Assembly (NCBI RefSeq): GCF_017254835.1
Contig: NZ_JAFKCW010000003.1
Span: 248,001 to 312,000 of the forward strand
DNA: 64,000 nucleotides
DNA from: Algoriphagus aestuariicola
GTDB taxonomy: Bacteria; Bacteroidota; Bacteroidia; Cytophagales; Cyclobacteriaceae
Reading direction: 5' to 3'
A program made the translations under genes and the position numbers. This document shows positions 25,400 to 35,141 of this stretch, piece after piece (the first letter of the stretch is position 1; each line of letters starts with the position of its first letter). The notes below the pieces were generated by a model, which was given only the letters and a program-made list of their open reading frames with translations, ran no database searches and had not been told where the DNA came from.

Positions 25400-26647
25400 A
25401 TGAAACCAACCCTAATCATCGGTGGCGGAATCGTCGGTTTGTTTTCGGCATACTTTCTCAACAAAGAAGGGATCGAAGTCACGGTAATCGACCGCACCGA
25501 CCTGAACGAAAACTGCTCTACCGGCAATGCGGGCATGATCGTCCCCAGCCACATCATTCCTTTGGCTGCACCGGGCATGATCAGCAAGGGAATTTCCTGG
25601 ATGTTTTCATCGAAGAGTCCCTTCTACATCCATCCACGTCTGGATATGAAACTGGTTCGCTGGTGCATGCTTTTCTTCAAAGCCGCCAACGATGCCCAGG
25701 TCAAAAAAGCAATTCCCTACCTCAAAAACCTCAGCCTGCTCAGCAAGGCGCTCTACCTGGAGTTCAAAACCGAGCACCCGGATGCCGCTTTGGCCCTGCA
25801 GGAAAAAGGCCTGATGATGGCCTACCAGACGGAGGCAATCGAAAAGGAAGAGGTGGAATTTGCCCATCTGGCGAGAAAGCACGGATTGGAAGCAGAGATA
25901 CTCAGTCCTGAAGACCTCAGAAGGGTCGAGCCTAAGCTGGAATTGAAAGCCCGCGGCGCGGTCCTCTTTCCCGGCGACGCTCATTTGGATCCTGGAGCTT
26001 TGTATGGTTTTTTGAAAAATTACCTGACGGAGAAAGGCGTGAAATTCATGTCCAACACCGAAGTAAGGGGCTTTGAAAAGTCAGGCTCAAAAGTCCTTGC
26101 CGTGATCACCAGCCAAGGAAAAATCGATGCGAAAAAAATAGTGGTTTGCACAGGCTCTTGGTCCGCCGAGCTGGCTCAAATGCTGGGCTTCTCTCTTCCG
26201 ATGATGGGGGGTAAAGGCTATTCTTTTCTTCAGGAAAACCAGCCTGAGATCAAGCAGGCGACCATCCTCACCGAACAAAAGGTAGCCGTAAGTCCCTATG
26301 GAAAGACGGTACGCTTTGGAGGAACAATGGAAATTGCCGGCACCGACCAATCCGTCAACAAGAATAGGGTGAAAGGAATCTTCGAAGCGATCAACAGGTA
26401 CTACCCGGATTTCCAGGCCAAATTCCCCGAGGAAGATAAAATCTGGAAAGGTCTGCGTCCCTGTTCGCCAGACGGCTTGCCCTATATTGGCTATGCTCCC
26501 GGGTACTCCAATGTACTGGTTGGCAGCGGGCACTCCATGATGGGAATCTCGCTAGCTCCAGCAACTGGAAAAGTCCTAGCCGAACTTCATCAGCAAAAAA
26601 ATACTTCTCTTGAACTCACTGGATTTGAAGTGGGAAGATATTCTTAA
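25400..26647 (+). CDS. FAD-dependent D-amino-acid (D-hydroxyproline) dehydrogenase
   Basis: 415 residues, DadA/DAO superfamily. The N-terminal dinucleotide fold shows GGGIVG (8-13), the ATP/FAD-binding acidic residue in VIDR, and a C-terminal GLRPCSPDGLPYIG and GHSMMGISLAP FAD-contact region. The likely reaction is oxidation of cis-4-hydroxy-D-proline to 1-pyrroline-4-hydroxy-2-carboxylate, passing electrons to the respiratory chain or oxygen. It is a single-chain enzyme, unlike the multi-subunit LhpBEF type. It ends the cluster, 69 bases after the epimerase and before a terminator. Confidence 0.88.
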   Translation: MKPTLIIGGGIVGLFSAYFLNKEGIEVTVIDRTDLNENCSTGNAGMIVPSHIIPLAAPGMISKGISWMFSSKSPFYIHPRLDMKLVRWCMLFFKAANDAQVKKAIPYLKNLSLLSKALYLEFKTEHPDAALALQEKGLMMAYQTEAIEKEEVEFAHLARKHGLEAEILSPEDLRRVEPKLELKARGAVLFPGDAHLDPGALYGFLKNYLTEKGVKFMSNTEVRGFEKSGSKVLAVITSQGKIDAKKIVVCTGSWSAELAQMLGFSLPMMGGKGYSFLQENQPEIKQATILTEQKVAVSPYGKTVRFGGTMEIAGTDQSVNKNRVKGIFEAINRYYPDFQAKFPEEDKIWKGLRPCSPDGLPYIGYAPGYSNVLVGSGHSMMGISLAPATGKVLAELHQQKNTSLELTGFEVGRYS

Positions 26648-26673
26648 GAAATCAGATTGGGTCAACTAAACGA

Positions 26674-26706
26674 AAGACAGCGGGGGTTCCCGCTGTTTTT
26701 TTTGTT
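26674..26706 (+). terminator. Terminator of the hydroxyproline operon
   Basis: Stem ACAGCGGG/CCCGCTGT followed by a run of eight T. It closes the catabolic cluster and separates it from the convergent polysaccharide gene. Confidence 0.85.
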
Positions 26707-26727
26707 CTGTCAACTCTTCCGCCGTAT

Positions 26728-27954
26728 TCAGGCTATGCTCTTTTGCCCGGCACTTCCGTTGGCTTTTGCTGTGATGGTATCCACCATCAGGTCAAAAGCC
26801 CTGCGAATCTCCGCAAACTGGACATCTCTGGACGCTTCCAGTTCGTCCCTTGATCCCCCCACAACAGTGGAAAACCGACTGTATAAATCCGAAAATTCAA
26901 CGGAATCCCGATTGCCGGCAATTCCCCAAGTACCAAGGTAGGCGCTGAGCTTCTCCACCTTTAGTCCCACATGTGGGACAGCATAGCTCATCGCCGTGAT
27001 CGCCCCGTGAAGACTGGTACCGATATAGCATTGAGAGCTGGCTATCAAGTACATGATGTCCCAGATCGTATCGGCATCAAAATAGGCAAAAGGAGACGTG
27101 AGCAGATTGCCTAGTCCATGCAGCGCTTCATGATCATCATGGTCCAGTGCCTTGCCGATGGGACATAGGCAGAGTGCTGTCTTTCCCTCTTCATGGACTA
27201 AATCCAGCTGAGTGGCGATTGTCTTTTCATGGCCTCTGGTCGTCTTTTTGTTGATCTGCACAAAAGCATATCGTCCTGCATGGGCCTCAACATAGGATCT
27301 CACGGCTGGACTAGCTCGGTTTTTCAGATGCTCCACTGGAAAAAAGTCCGACATCAGTATTGCCGAATCCGGAAAAAGATGGGCGTCAAGTCCTGCGCTG
27401 TGCACGTTTCGAAGCGTCACCCGATCCCTGACCGCAAAATAGTCTACCTGCCGAAGCTTTGGCTTCAGTTCCGGAAATTTATAAAAGGTAGCCTCACTTA
27501 AACCTGAACCCCCAAGAGAATTGAGCAGAATAGAACGAATCCCCGGAAAGTCCGCTTTTGCCAAAAGAAAAGGCAGCGTGGTCTTGCCCCGGAGCAAAAA
27601 CCTGGTGAACGCATTCAAGTCAAAGACCTTATTGATTTTTACATGGCGCTTGTTGATCCTCTGGAAAAGTGGACTGAGCGCCGCGTAGAGGGAATTCCAA
27701 GTGACCCCCAAAGCCTCGCCCCCGGCAATAATGACATGAACTGGATGGCTTGGGTCCGAGCATTTCCGATAGAACTCATGAATATCTTCCGTAGGCGGCC
27801 CTCCCTGAGGGCTTAGGTCACTTTTCACAAGGCCATAGAAATGAAACCTGAAATCAAGCCCATAAGTCTGAAGTTGTTTTTCCAGGATGATCGGGAAAAG
27901 AAGATCCCCGTAGTTGTATCGGTCAAAGGCTCCGATGATAAGCACATCTTGCAT
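26728..27954 (-). CDS. Polysaccharide pyruvyl transferase family protein
   Basis: 408 residues from the ATG at 27954 (an ATG four codons earlier, at 27966, is equally possible). The N-terminal DVLIIGAFDRYNYGDLLFP is the typical Rossmann-like start of the family, and the C-terminal half holds YIGTSLHGAITAMSYAVPHVG, the conserved nucleotide/PEP-binding segment. Members add pyruvate ketals to sugar residues of surface polysaccharides (CsaB/WcaK relatives). It is divergent from the exopolysaccharide operon that begins 209 bases away, so it probably modifies the glycan made there. The acceptor sugar is unknown. Confidence 0.83.
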   Translation of the reverse strand: MQDVLIIGAFDRYNYGDLLFPIILEKQLQTYGLDFRFHFYGLVKSDLSPQGGPPTEDIHEFYRKCSDPSHPVHVIIAGGEALGVTWNSLYAALSPLFQRINKRHVKINKVFDLNAFTRFLLRGKTTLPFLLAKADFPGIRSILLNSLGGSGLSEATFYKFPELKPKLRQVDYFAVRDRVTLRNVHSAGLDAHLFPDSAILMSDFFPVEHLKNRASPAVRSYVEAHAGRYAFVQINKKTTRGHEKTIATQLDLVHEEGKTALCLCPIGKALDHDDHEALHGLGNLLTSPFAYFDADTIWDIMYLIASSQCYIGTSLHGAITAMSYAVPHVGLKVEKLSAYLGTWGIAGNRDSVEFSDLYSRFSTVVGGSRDELEASRDVQFAEIRRAFDLMVDTITAKANGSAGQKSIA

Positions 27955-28162
27955 AGCATTTCCCATTTACGTCACAATCTCCCTTGAGAGACTTCAACAT
28001 TGAATCGGAAAAGATCCTTAAATTCCTTGCCAAGCTTGAAGTACCTCCAGCTTTTTTCGGGACTCACAGGAAATGAGATTGAAGAATACGCCAAAAATGC
28101 CCATTAGTTTTGGCCGAATTTTGGAACGGTGGGCTAAATCCAACTAAATAAAGCACTCCGAC

Positions 28163-29707
28163 TTGAAACGCCCATCCCCAACAGCAAAGCGCATTTTTTC
28201 CGGTTCGGCTTGGGGTATCTTCTCCAGAATCCTGGATGCAGGTGCCAAATTCGTCACCATCCCTCTTCTGGTAGGCTACTATGGCAAGGGGGACTACGGC
28301 CTGATTGCATTGGCCTTTTCACTCAATGCCTATCTGCGCCTGATGGATTTGGGAATGAATGTCGGGTCGGTAAAGTTCCTCTCCCAATGGGAAGCCAAAG
28401 GTGACTGGGACTCCATCAGCCGAGCATCCCGATCCGGAGTGATCTTTTACGGAAGCATAGGGTTGCTAAATGCATTAGTGTTCCTGTTTATGGCCTTCAA
28501 TGGCGCCTATTTTTTCAAGCTTTCCCCAGATCAAATCCCGGTCTATAGATCGATGATGATCATCTTGTCATTCAGTACCATACCCAACTGGCTTTCCAAT
28601 GTGGTGATTCAGCTGTTGAGTGCAAAAGACGAACTAGGACACGTAAACAGGGCTTTTCTTGCCAGCAGTCTGGTCAATTTCGGCGTGGCCCTGACGGCAA
28701 TCTATTTCAAATGGTCTTTGCCAGCCTATTTTCTCGGCTATACACTGGCGACCCTGCTTCCGATTCCCCTGAACATCCGGAGGCTGAAAGTACTCCCCTT
28801 GCCCTTATCCAAACTCCTGATTCCCAAGTGGGATTTGGCGATTTTCAGGGAGATCATCGGCTACAGTGCGGCAATCTTTCTGATGGGAATTTTCCAACTC
28901 ACCGCCAATGAGCTCAGACCGATCCTATTGGCAAGGTATGCTTCCAGTATCGATGTACTGACGGACTATCGGGTTATCCAAACCATTGCCATGCTGGTGA
29001 TTTCCTTTGGAAGTATCTTTCTACAAGTGCTCATCCCTTCGGCATCCAAGATCTATGCTGAGGGAGACAACTCAAAGATCGAACGCATGGTGCTCGAAGC
29101 GACACGCTATATCTCGCTGTTTCTCAACTTTGTCGTTTTTATCCTCATTCTGAACTCCCGCGACCTGCTGGGGGTCTACATGGGGCCAGACTATCTCTAC
29201 CTCGCCCCCTGGCTGAATCTCTGGCTGCTGACGGTCTTACTCAACATGCACAATACACCGGTGGCCAGCCTGGTGCTTTCCTCGGGCAAAACCAAAGCGC
29301 TGATCTATTCCTCGGCGATCTCCTGCATCCTCTCACTTCCCATCACGGCAATGCTCGCCCCGCAGTGGAATGTAGGAGCGGCGGTGCTTGGCTATCTCGT
29401 TTATATGACGATTCAGATTGGCTTTTTCTACGCCTACTATATCCCCAAGGTACTATTCCTTCGCAGCTGGAAGATCCTTTCGGTCTCCTTTCTGCCCGCA
29501 TTAGCGGCAGGACTGATCGCTTGGGCTGGAGCCTACGGTCTGCAAAATTGGCTTGGCTTTGGAGAGTCCCCATGGCTGAGGATGTTACTCCAGTCGGCGG
29601 TGTTCGCCTGTATTTTCCTTTTCTTGCTGCTATTCCTTGTGGTCCGGCCGGAAGAAAAGGTCATGCTAAAAACGTATTTCAGAAGATTCGTCCTCAGATC
29701 CAGCTAA
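28163..29707 (+). CDS. Polysaccharide flippase (Wzx-like, MATE/MOP superfamily)
   Basis: 514 residues with about fourteen hydrophobic segments spread along the chain, no signal peptide, and the GSAWGIFSRILDAGAKFV start typical of Wzx-type O-unit flippases. It would move lipid-linked oligosaccharide across the inner membrane. The start is a TTG at 28163; the first in-frame ATG lies near residue 58, inside the second membrane helix, so TTG is preferred. It is the first gene of a plus-strand glycan operon that continues to 37763. Together with the polymerase-like gene at 32935 it points to a Wzx/Wzy-type assembly route. Confidence 0.85.
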   Translation: MKRPSPTAKRIFSGSAWGIFSRILDAGAKFVTIPLLVGYYGKGDYGLIALAFSLNAYLRLMDLGMNVGSVKFLSQWEAKGDWDSISRASRSGVIFYGSIGLLNALVFLFMAFNGAYFFKLSPDQIPVYRSMMIILSFSTIPNWLSNVVIQLLSAKDELGHVNRAFLASSLVNFGVALTAIYFKWSLPAYFLGYTLATLLPIPLNIRRLKVLPLPLSKLLIPKWDLAIFREIIGYSAAIFLMGIFQLTANELRPILLARYASSIDVLTDYRVIQTIAMLVISFGSIFLQVLIPSASKIYAEGDNSKIERMVLEATRYISLFLNFVVFILILNSRDLLGVYMGPDYLYLAPWLNLWLLTVLLNMHNTPVASLVLSSGKTKALIYSSAISCILSLPITAMLAPQWNVGAAVLGYLVYMTIQIGFFYAYYIPKVLFLRSWKILSVSFLPALAAGLIAWAGAYGLQNWLGFGESPWLRMLLQSAVFACIFLFLLLFLVVRPEEKVMLKTYFRRFVLRSS

Positions 29708-29714
29708 GGCTATC

Positions 29715-30647
29715 ATGGTAAAATTTTCAATTTGTATCCCCGCTTTCAAAAGCACCTTTCTCGAGGAATGTATCCAAAGCATCCTGGATCAGTCGCTTGG
29801 GGATTTTGAACTCATCATCCTGAATGACTGCTCTCCCCAACCTGTCCAGGAGATCGTGGAAAAATTCACAGACGATCGCATACGCTATTTTTCGAATGAA
29901 AAAAATGTGGGCGCTTATGATTTGGTGGACAACTGGAACAAGTGCCTGTCCCTGGCAAGTGGGGAATTTTTCCTCATTATGGGGGATGACGACCGCTTGC
30001 ATCCCGACTATCTCCTAGAGTTTTCCACATTGATTGAAAAATTTCCCACGCTGAATGTCTATCACTGCCGCAGTAAAATCATCGACGACGCAGGTAAAAC
30101 TCTTCGGCTCACTCCGGCGCTTCCAGCCTTTGAGCATGTGTTTGACTCGATTTGGCAGCGCCTGGAGCAGCTACGTTCCAACTATATTTCGGACTACGTG
30201 TACTGCACGGAGGCACTTCGTCAGCAGGGAGGCTTTTACAAGCTTCCGTTGGCTTGGGGCTCGGACGACATTACCGCCTTCATCGCCTCTCGGGAGCTAG
30301 GGATCGCACATAGCAACCGACCGGTTTTCGAGTATCGCAGCAACGCCCAATCCATCACCTCGACAGGAAGTGACCTCGTGAAAATGGAAGCAAACCTGGC
30401 TTATGCCGACTGGCTACGGGAATTCCTGAAGCACGAACCAGCTGACTACACCGACAGAATCGCGAAAGAATTCCTGCTCGAGCATTTCGCCCGGCTGATG
30501 GAAAAGAGAAAGGCTTACACCCTGCTGCTCTCCCTCGCTGGCAATCGCCTGGAAAAGTCCGGCAACTGGTGGAAGAAACGAAAAGAATTCGGGCTGTCCG
30601 AAAAAGCAATCGCAGTGGCATTTCTAAAAAGCTTCCTGAACAAATGA
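29715..30647 (+). CDS. Family 2 glycosyltransferase
   Basis: 310 residues. A GT-A fold fills about residues 3-215: ICIPAFKS at the start, NDCSP near 37-41, and the metal-binding acidic triplet at 91-93 in MGDDDRL. The C-terminal third is helical with basic residues. It probably adds one sugar to the lipid-linked repeat unit on the cytoplasmic face. It starts seven bases after the flippase gene and its stop codon overlaps the next start as ATGA. Donor and acceptor sugars are unknown. Confidence 0.86.
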   Translation: MVKFSICIPAFKSTFLEECIQSILDQSLGDFELIILNDCSPQPVQEIVEKFTDDRIRYFSNEKNVGAYDLVDNWNKCLSLASGEFFLIMGDDDRLHPDYLLEFSTLIEKFPTLNVYHCRSKIIDDAGKTLRLTPALPAFEHVFDSIWQRLEQLRSNYISDYVYCTEALRQQGGFYKLPLAWGSDDITAFIASRELGIAHSNRPVFEYRSNAQSITSTGSDLVKMEANLAYADWLREFLKHEPADYTDRIAKEFLLEHFARLMEKRKAYTLLLSLAGNRLEKSGNWWKKRKEFGLSEKAIAVAFLKSFLNK

Positions 30648-31723
30648 ACGCTGTAGAGAAGCACATCCCGATCATATTCAATCCTTCCGAAAACCGAGAA
30701 AACCAGTATATAAGCATCTTGGTGCAGGGAATGGAAGAAAAAGGTTTTGAAGTAAGCTCTCTGGATGATTTTCTCAGCAGCTCTTCCCACTTCCAGTCCA
30801 TCCGACTCGTCCACCTTAACTGGTTTGAAAATCTGGACGAGGGCTCAAACGCTACGATGTGGAAAAGCTTTTTCCGAAAAATATCCGCCGTGCTTCTCAT
30901 CAAGGGAGGCGGAAAAAAATTAGTCTGGACCATGCACAATAGGCTTTCGCATGAAAAAGGCTCCGGCAAACTCAGTGGAATTCTGGTGAAATTGCTTTTG
31001 AAAAGTGTGGACACAATAGTGGTCCATTGCTCTGCGACCGAGGCTATTTTGCGGGGCCAGAAACTAAACTATTCCGGAGAAATCCTGAACATTCCCCATC
31101 CGCATTTTATCGGGACCTATGGCCCCGAGCTTAAAGGCTCGACAGGTTCGTCTGAAGTATTAAAGCTTTTGTTTCTAGGCGCAGTCAAACCATATAAGAA
31201 CCTGGAACTGCTAATCCGGGTATGCAGAGAGTTTGGCGACGCGGTGCAGCTGACTATCGCCGGAAAAGCCTCTTCCAAGGACTATGCGGACGAGCTCCAT
31301 CAGCTCGCTGAAGGGAACACATCCATCCAGCTTGAACTGGGTTTTGTCGAAGACCGCAGAATTCCCGAGCTCATCGGCGCCTCGGATCTCTTGGCTCTGC
31401 CCTACGATCTGCGAAGCAGCCTCAATTCCGGCACAGTCATTCTCGCTTTTTCCTATGCTCGCACGGTGATCTGTCCCAAAATTGGCACTATTGATGAATT
31501 GGGTGAGCAGCAGGGTGAAGTTTTTACCTACTCCTATATTTCTGAGTCTGAGCACGAGGTGAAGCTAAGAGAAGCCATCGCAGGTGCCTGTGAAGAAAAA
31601 AGACAGGATCCCGCCGCGCTTTTGGAGAAAGGTCGGAAGATGAAGGAATATGTCAGGAGAGAAAACGACCCGGATATCGCAATAGAAAGGCTAGACCGGC
31701 TCTACCGTAAACTTTTGTCTTGA
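30644..31723 (+). CDS. GT4-like glycosyltransferase (GT-B fold)
   Basis: 359 residues from the ATG at 30644, which overlaps the previous stop as ATGA; the longer upstream frame overlaps the GT2 gene and is unlikely. The N-terminal half shows LVHLNWFENL and WTMHNRLSHE, as in mannosyltransferase-type GT-B enzymes. The C-terminal half has LGAVKPYKNLELLI, ASDLLALPYDLRSSLNSG and a final helix, typical of nucleotide-sugar binding in the GT4 clan. The classical EX7E motif is weak. It acts within the glycan operon; sugar specificity is unknown. Confidence 0.78.
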   Translation: MNAVEKHIPIIFNPSENRENQYISILVQGMEEKGFEVSSLDDFLSSSSHFQSIRLVHLNWFENLDEGSNATMWKSFFRKISAVLLIKGGGKKLVWTMHNRLSHEKGSGKLSGILVKLLLKSVDTIVVHCSATEAILRGQKLNYSGEILNIPHPHFIGTYGPELKGSTGSSEVLKLLFLGAVKPYKNLELLIRVCREFGDAVQLTIAGKASSKDYADELHQLAEGNTSIQLELGFVEDRRIPELIGASDLLALPYDLRSSLNSGTVILAFSYARTVICPKIGTIDELGEQQGEVFTYSYISESEHEVKLREAIAGACEEKRQDPAALLEKGRKMKEYVRRENDPDIAIERLDRLYRKLLS

Positions 31724-31732
31724 TTTAGCAAC

Positions 31733-32938
31733 ATGAAGATCCTCTACATCAATTCCTTGTATCCGCCACTGGTCAAGGGAGGCGCAGAGCTTTCCCTACA
31801 GCAGATCGTGGAAGGCATGCAGACCCTCGGCCACGAAGCCGTGATAGCGAGTCTCCATCCAGAAGATACTCCGATTACGGACAAAGTGAATGATGTCAGG
31901 GTAATCCGGGTTCCATTAAAAAATTCGTATTGGCCCTACAAGGATATCAAGACCTCCAGCCTGTCACGATTGTCATGGCACATCCGCGACCGAAAAAATA
32001 CAGCAATGGGACAAACCCTGAGGCAGATCTTACAAAAAGAACGTCCTGACTTGGTTTCCTGCCACAATCTTGCGGGCTGGTCTATTTCGGTTTGGGACCA
32101 AGCCCAAGCCGCCGGCATACCGGTCGTCCAAGTACTCCATGACTTCTATCTACTCTGTCCAAACAGCAACATGAACCGCGGCGGAACTCCCTGCGAAAAG
32201 CAGTGCCTGAGTTGCCAAGCACTTCGGAGCGGCCACACCAAAGCATCCAACAAGGTAAGCGCGGTGGTTGGCATCAGTCAGAGTATTCTGAACCGCTTCC
32301 TCTCCAACGGCTATTTTGCCAAAGCAAAAAAACACGTCATCTACAACATCCGAAATGCCGCCGATGCTCCATCCGGAAGGAAACGTAATCCCGGACAAAA
32401 ACTGCAAGTCGGCTATCTGGGGACGATTTCCAAAGTAAAAGGCGTAGAATGGCTGATTCACCAATTCCAAGGTATGGATATCCCCGCAAGCCTGAAAATT
32501 GCCGGAACTGGGAATGAAGGCACAATAGCAGCGCTTCGCGGCCTTGCAAAAAATAGTGATGTGGAGTTCACCGGCTATGTGCAGCCGCAGCAATTCTTGG
32601 AACAAATCGACGTCTTGGTTGTACCTAGTCTATGGGAAGAGCCCCTGGGAATGGTGGCGATCGAAGCGTTGGCGGCGGCTATACCCGTCGTGACTTCAGG
32701 AAAGGGCGGACTGAGTGAGTCTGTCAAGCATGAGATAAACGGTCTCATCTGTCCGCCAGAGCAGCCCGAATCTTTAGCCCAAGCCCTCATTTGCCTCTTT
32801 CAAGATGCCGAGTTGTACAACCGCCTCAGCGCAGCTGCTCCAGCCTCTGTATCCCACTTTTTGGATCGAGACCGCCTGATCTCGGAGTACGATCAAGTCT
32901 ACCGCAGTGTAAGCTCATCCACCGCATTTACGACATGA
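31733..32938 (+). CDS. Family 4 glycosyltransferase
   Basis: 401 residues, GT-B fold. The N-terminal acceptor domain starts with ILYINSLYPPLVKGGAELS, and the C-terminal donor domain contains GYLGTISKVKGVEWLI and the GT4 signature EEPLGMVAIEALAA (EX7E type). A cluster of four cysteines (residues near 148-166: CPNSN, CEKQC, LSC) may bind zinc, an uncommon but known feature in some GT4 enzymes. Nine bases separate it from the previous gene, and its stop overlaps the next start as ATGA. Donor sugar unknown. Confidence 0.87.
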   Translation: MKILYINSLYPPLVKGGAELSLQQIVEGMQTLGHEAVIASLHPEDTPITDKVNDVRVIRVPLKNSYWPYKDIKTSSLSRLSWHIRDRKNTAMGQTLRQILQKERPDLVSCHNLAGWSISVWDQAQAAGIPVVQVLHDFYLLCPNSNMNRGGTPCEKQCLSCQALRSGHTKASNKVSAVVGISQSILNRFLSNGYFAKAKKHVIYNIRNAADAPSGRKRNPGQKLQVGYLGTISKVKGVEWLIHQFQGMDIPASLKIAGTGNEGTIAALRGLAKNSDVEFTGYVQPQQFLEQIDVLVVPSLWEEPLGMVAIEALAAAIPVVTSGKGGLSESVKHEINGLICPPEQPESLAQALICLFQDAELYNRLSAAAPASVSHFLDRDRLISEYDQVYRSVSSSTAFTT

Positions 32939-34146
32939 GTACTTTTCCATCGTCTGATGCATCTATGGGGTCGAGCTTGCAAGTGAGGTCGGTTACCTTA
33001 GGCGAAAGTCTTTTTCTGCTTTCCCTCTTTTCCATCTTTTTGCCTTGGAAAGTATACCCTATAGTCTTTTTGATTTCTTTTTTTTTCTTTCTGTATGAAG
33101 CCCGACCACTACTAATCAAGCCGTGGATGCTCGCTTTGTCCGTGTATGTATTCTATGGAATGGTCGTCTTCGGGCTTACATACTCGGGCCACCCACTGGA
33201 AGTCCCCAATGCTGCCAAGCTCCTTGTCAATCCCCTTTTTCTGCTTAGCTCCGTCCTATGGCTGAGTTCACGTGCCAATGCCCGACTCGTCTATTTCCTG
33301 GATTGGACCCTCGGTATTTTGCTCCTGCTCAGCCTGGCCCAATTGCTCCTGTACCACGCTTCCTTCGACTTTCGGCTGGTTTTGGGTTCCGATAGCTCCG
33401 GGCAGGCCAGCTCCCTCTATCGACCAGCGCTCTATTTCTGGGGATTGGACGACAAAAACATGTTTGGGGCCAGGATTGCCCTGATGGGATTCGTATTCAT
33501 GTTCATTCCGGTTTTGACAAAGCGAAAACTCAGTTTGCTGCGGATTTTCTTTGCTTTTCTGGTCGCATTTCTCAGTCTTTCCCGCACACCGATGGTGGCG
33601 CTGCTAATCGGAGCGACTGTCTTGGGATGGCTGGTTTTGGAGCGAAAGTGGAGGGTGGCCATGCTACTGGCGGTGGCGATTTTGCTTCCGGTTTTTCTTA
33701 CCCAGGTCGTGCGTATAGACTCCATCACCTCATCCAATGACGGAATGGGTATTCGGCTGATCTATTGGCAGGCCTTTTTCGCCCATTTCTCCGACCTTTC
33801 CATTTGGGGCGGAGGCTTTGTTGAGGCGAGTCGATTTCTGGAAGACAATGCGAAATTATACCGTGGCGAGCCTCACATTCATAATACGCTCATGACGACT
33901 TATGTGGAATTTGGGCTGATTGGCTTTGTAGCATTTACGGCATTTCTGGGCCTTTTTCTACGGGCCTGTTATCAGCAACGTCAGCAATGGGCCCTTTGGA
34001 TTCTATTGTTTCTACCGATCGCTTCGATCATGATGATTCTTTATTCGGGCTATGACAACGACGTGATGGTTTATCTAGCCTTAGTCTGGCTGGTAGGAAC
34101 ACAGCAGGACGTCGATTTTCAACAAACCAAAATCACGGTGCTATGA
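32935..34146 (+). CDS. O-antigen polymerase/ligase family membrane protein (Wzy-like)
   Basis: 403 residues from the ATG at 32935 (ATGA overlap with the GT4 gene). About ten to twelve membrane helices are seen, with a larger periplasmic loop around residues 265-315 that ends in PHIHNTLMTTYVEFGLIG. This segment and SLSRTPMVALLIGA are typical of the Wzy_C/O-antigen ligase superfamily. It probably polymerises flipped repeat units at the periplasmic face, or ligates the glycan. Pairing with a Wzx-like flippase in the same operon favours polymerase. Its stop overlaps the next start as ATGA. Confidence 0.83.
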   Translation: MSTFPSSDASMGSSLQVRSVTLGESLFLLSLFSIFLPWKVYPIVFLISFFFFLYEARPLLIKPWMLALSVYVFYGMVVFGLTYSGHPLEVPNAAKLLVNPLFLLSSVLWLSSRANARLVYFLDWTLGILLLLSLAQLLLYHASFDFRLVLGSDSSGQASSLYRPALYFWGLDDKNMFGARIALMGFVFMFIPVLTKRKLSLLRIFFAFLVAFLSLSRTPMVALLIGATVLGWLVLERKWRVAMLLAVAILLPVFLTQVVRIDSITSSNDGMGIRLIYWQAFFAHFSDLSIWGGGFVEASRFLEDNAKLYRGEPHIHNTLMTTYVEFGLIGFVAFTAFLGLFLRACYQQRQQWALWILLFLPIASIMMILYSGYDNDVMVYLALVWLVGTQQDVDFQQTKITVL

Positions 34147-35129
34147 AGAGAAAAGTTGTGTTTGACGCAAGCTGGGACGGAGAAACGGGCATCGGAAGGC
34201 TCTATCGGGAAGTGATGGCTCGCAAGCCGGATTTTGTGGAATCCGTGCCGGTCCGGGTGGAAAAAGACCCGGCTGGATTCTTGGCGCCTTTTCGCCTCGC
34301 CCAAAAAATCAAGGAGGTAGATGGCGAAGTATTTTACAGCCCCACCTTTATCCCGCCACTTTTCTCCCAAATCCCGTTTGTCTTTACGATCCACGACCTG
34401 ATGCACCTTTTCTATTATTCCCGATTGCACCGGGAATACTATCGCTGGGTGATCGGGCCGCTGTCCAAAAAGGCAAAAAAAATCATCACGGTCTCAAATT
34501 ACTCCAAGTCACTTCTGATAGAAAAGCTGGGAGTACCAGACGACTTGGTTCGGGTGATTTACAATGGCGTAGGACAAAACTTCTTTGACAATGAACGGGA
34601 GTATGCTCTTGACAGACCCTATTTTCTCTACGTCGGAAATCGCCGAAACTACAAAAACCTCCCCGCAATGATGGAGGCTTTTTCCAGGGCTGATATTCCA
34701 AGGGACTTTGTTTTTGCACTCTCGGGACATCCCAATCCAGAGATCGAAAACCACATCCGCCAGATCGGCTTAGAGGGAAGGGTAAGGTTTTTGGGGAGGA
34801 TTCCGGAAGAAGACCTTCCGGCAATTTACAAGGGTGCACACGCTACCCTTTTTGTTTCCAAAATGGAAGGCTTTGGACTTCCCGTCTTGGAATCCATGGC
34901 TTCGGGCACTCCTGTTCTCACTTCTTCCGCATCTTCCCTACCGGAGATTGCCGGAGGAGCTGCGATCTGTGTGGATCCCGAAGAGGTCAAGGCGATACAG
35001 CAGGGCATCGAACTGCTGGTGAAGGACGAGGCTGTCTATGTTTCCTGTGTGGAAAAGGGACTGCAGAGGGCAAACGATTTCTCTTGGGAAAAAACCGCCT
35101 ATCAGACATGGGACACCATCCTTGGCTAA
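34143..35129 (+). CDS. Family 4 glycosyltransferase
   Basis: 328 residues, GT-B fold. The N-terminus KRKVVFDASWDGETGIGR carries the G-x-GR loop common in mannosyl/rhamnosyl GT4 enzymes. The donor domain contains YFLYVGNRRNYKNL, RVRFLGRIPEEDLPAIYKGA and the GT4 signature EGFGLPVLESMA. The start overlaps the polymerase stop as ATGA, so translation is probably coupled. Donor sugar unknown. Confidence 0.88.
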   Translation: MKRKVVFDASWDGETGIGRLYREVMARKPDFVESVPVRVEKDPAGFLAPFRLAQKIKEVDGEVFYSPTFIPPLFSQIPFVFTIHDLMHLFYYSRLHREYYRWVIGPLSKKAKKIITVSNYSKSLLIEKLGVPDDLVRVIYNGVGQNFFDNEREYALDRPYFLYVGNRRNYKNLPAMMEAFSRADIPRDFVFALSGHPNPEIENHIRQIGLEGRVRFLGRIPEEDLPAIYKGAHATLFVSKMEGFGLPVLESMASGTPVLTSSASSLPEIAGGAAICVDPEEVKAIQQGIELLVKDEAVYVSCVEKGLQRANDFSWEKTAYQTWDTILG

Positions 35130-35141
35130 AAGACTGACCAC

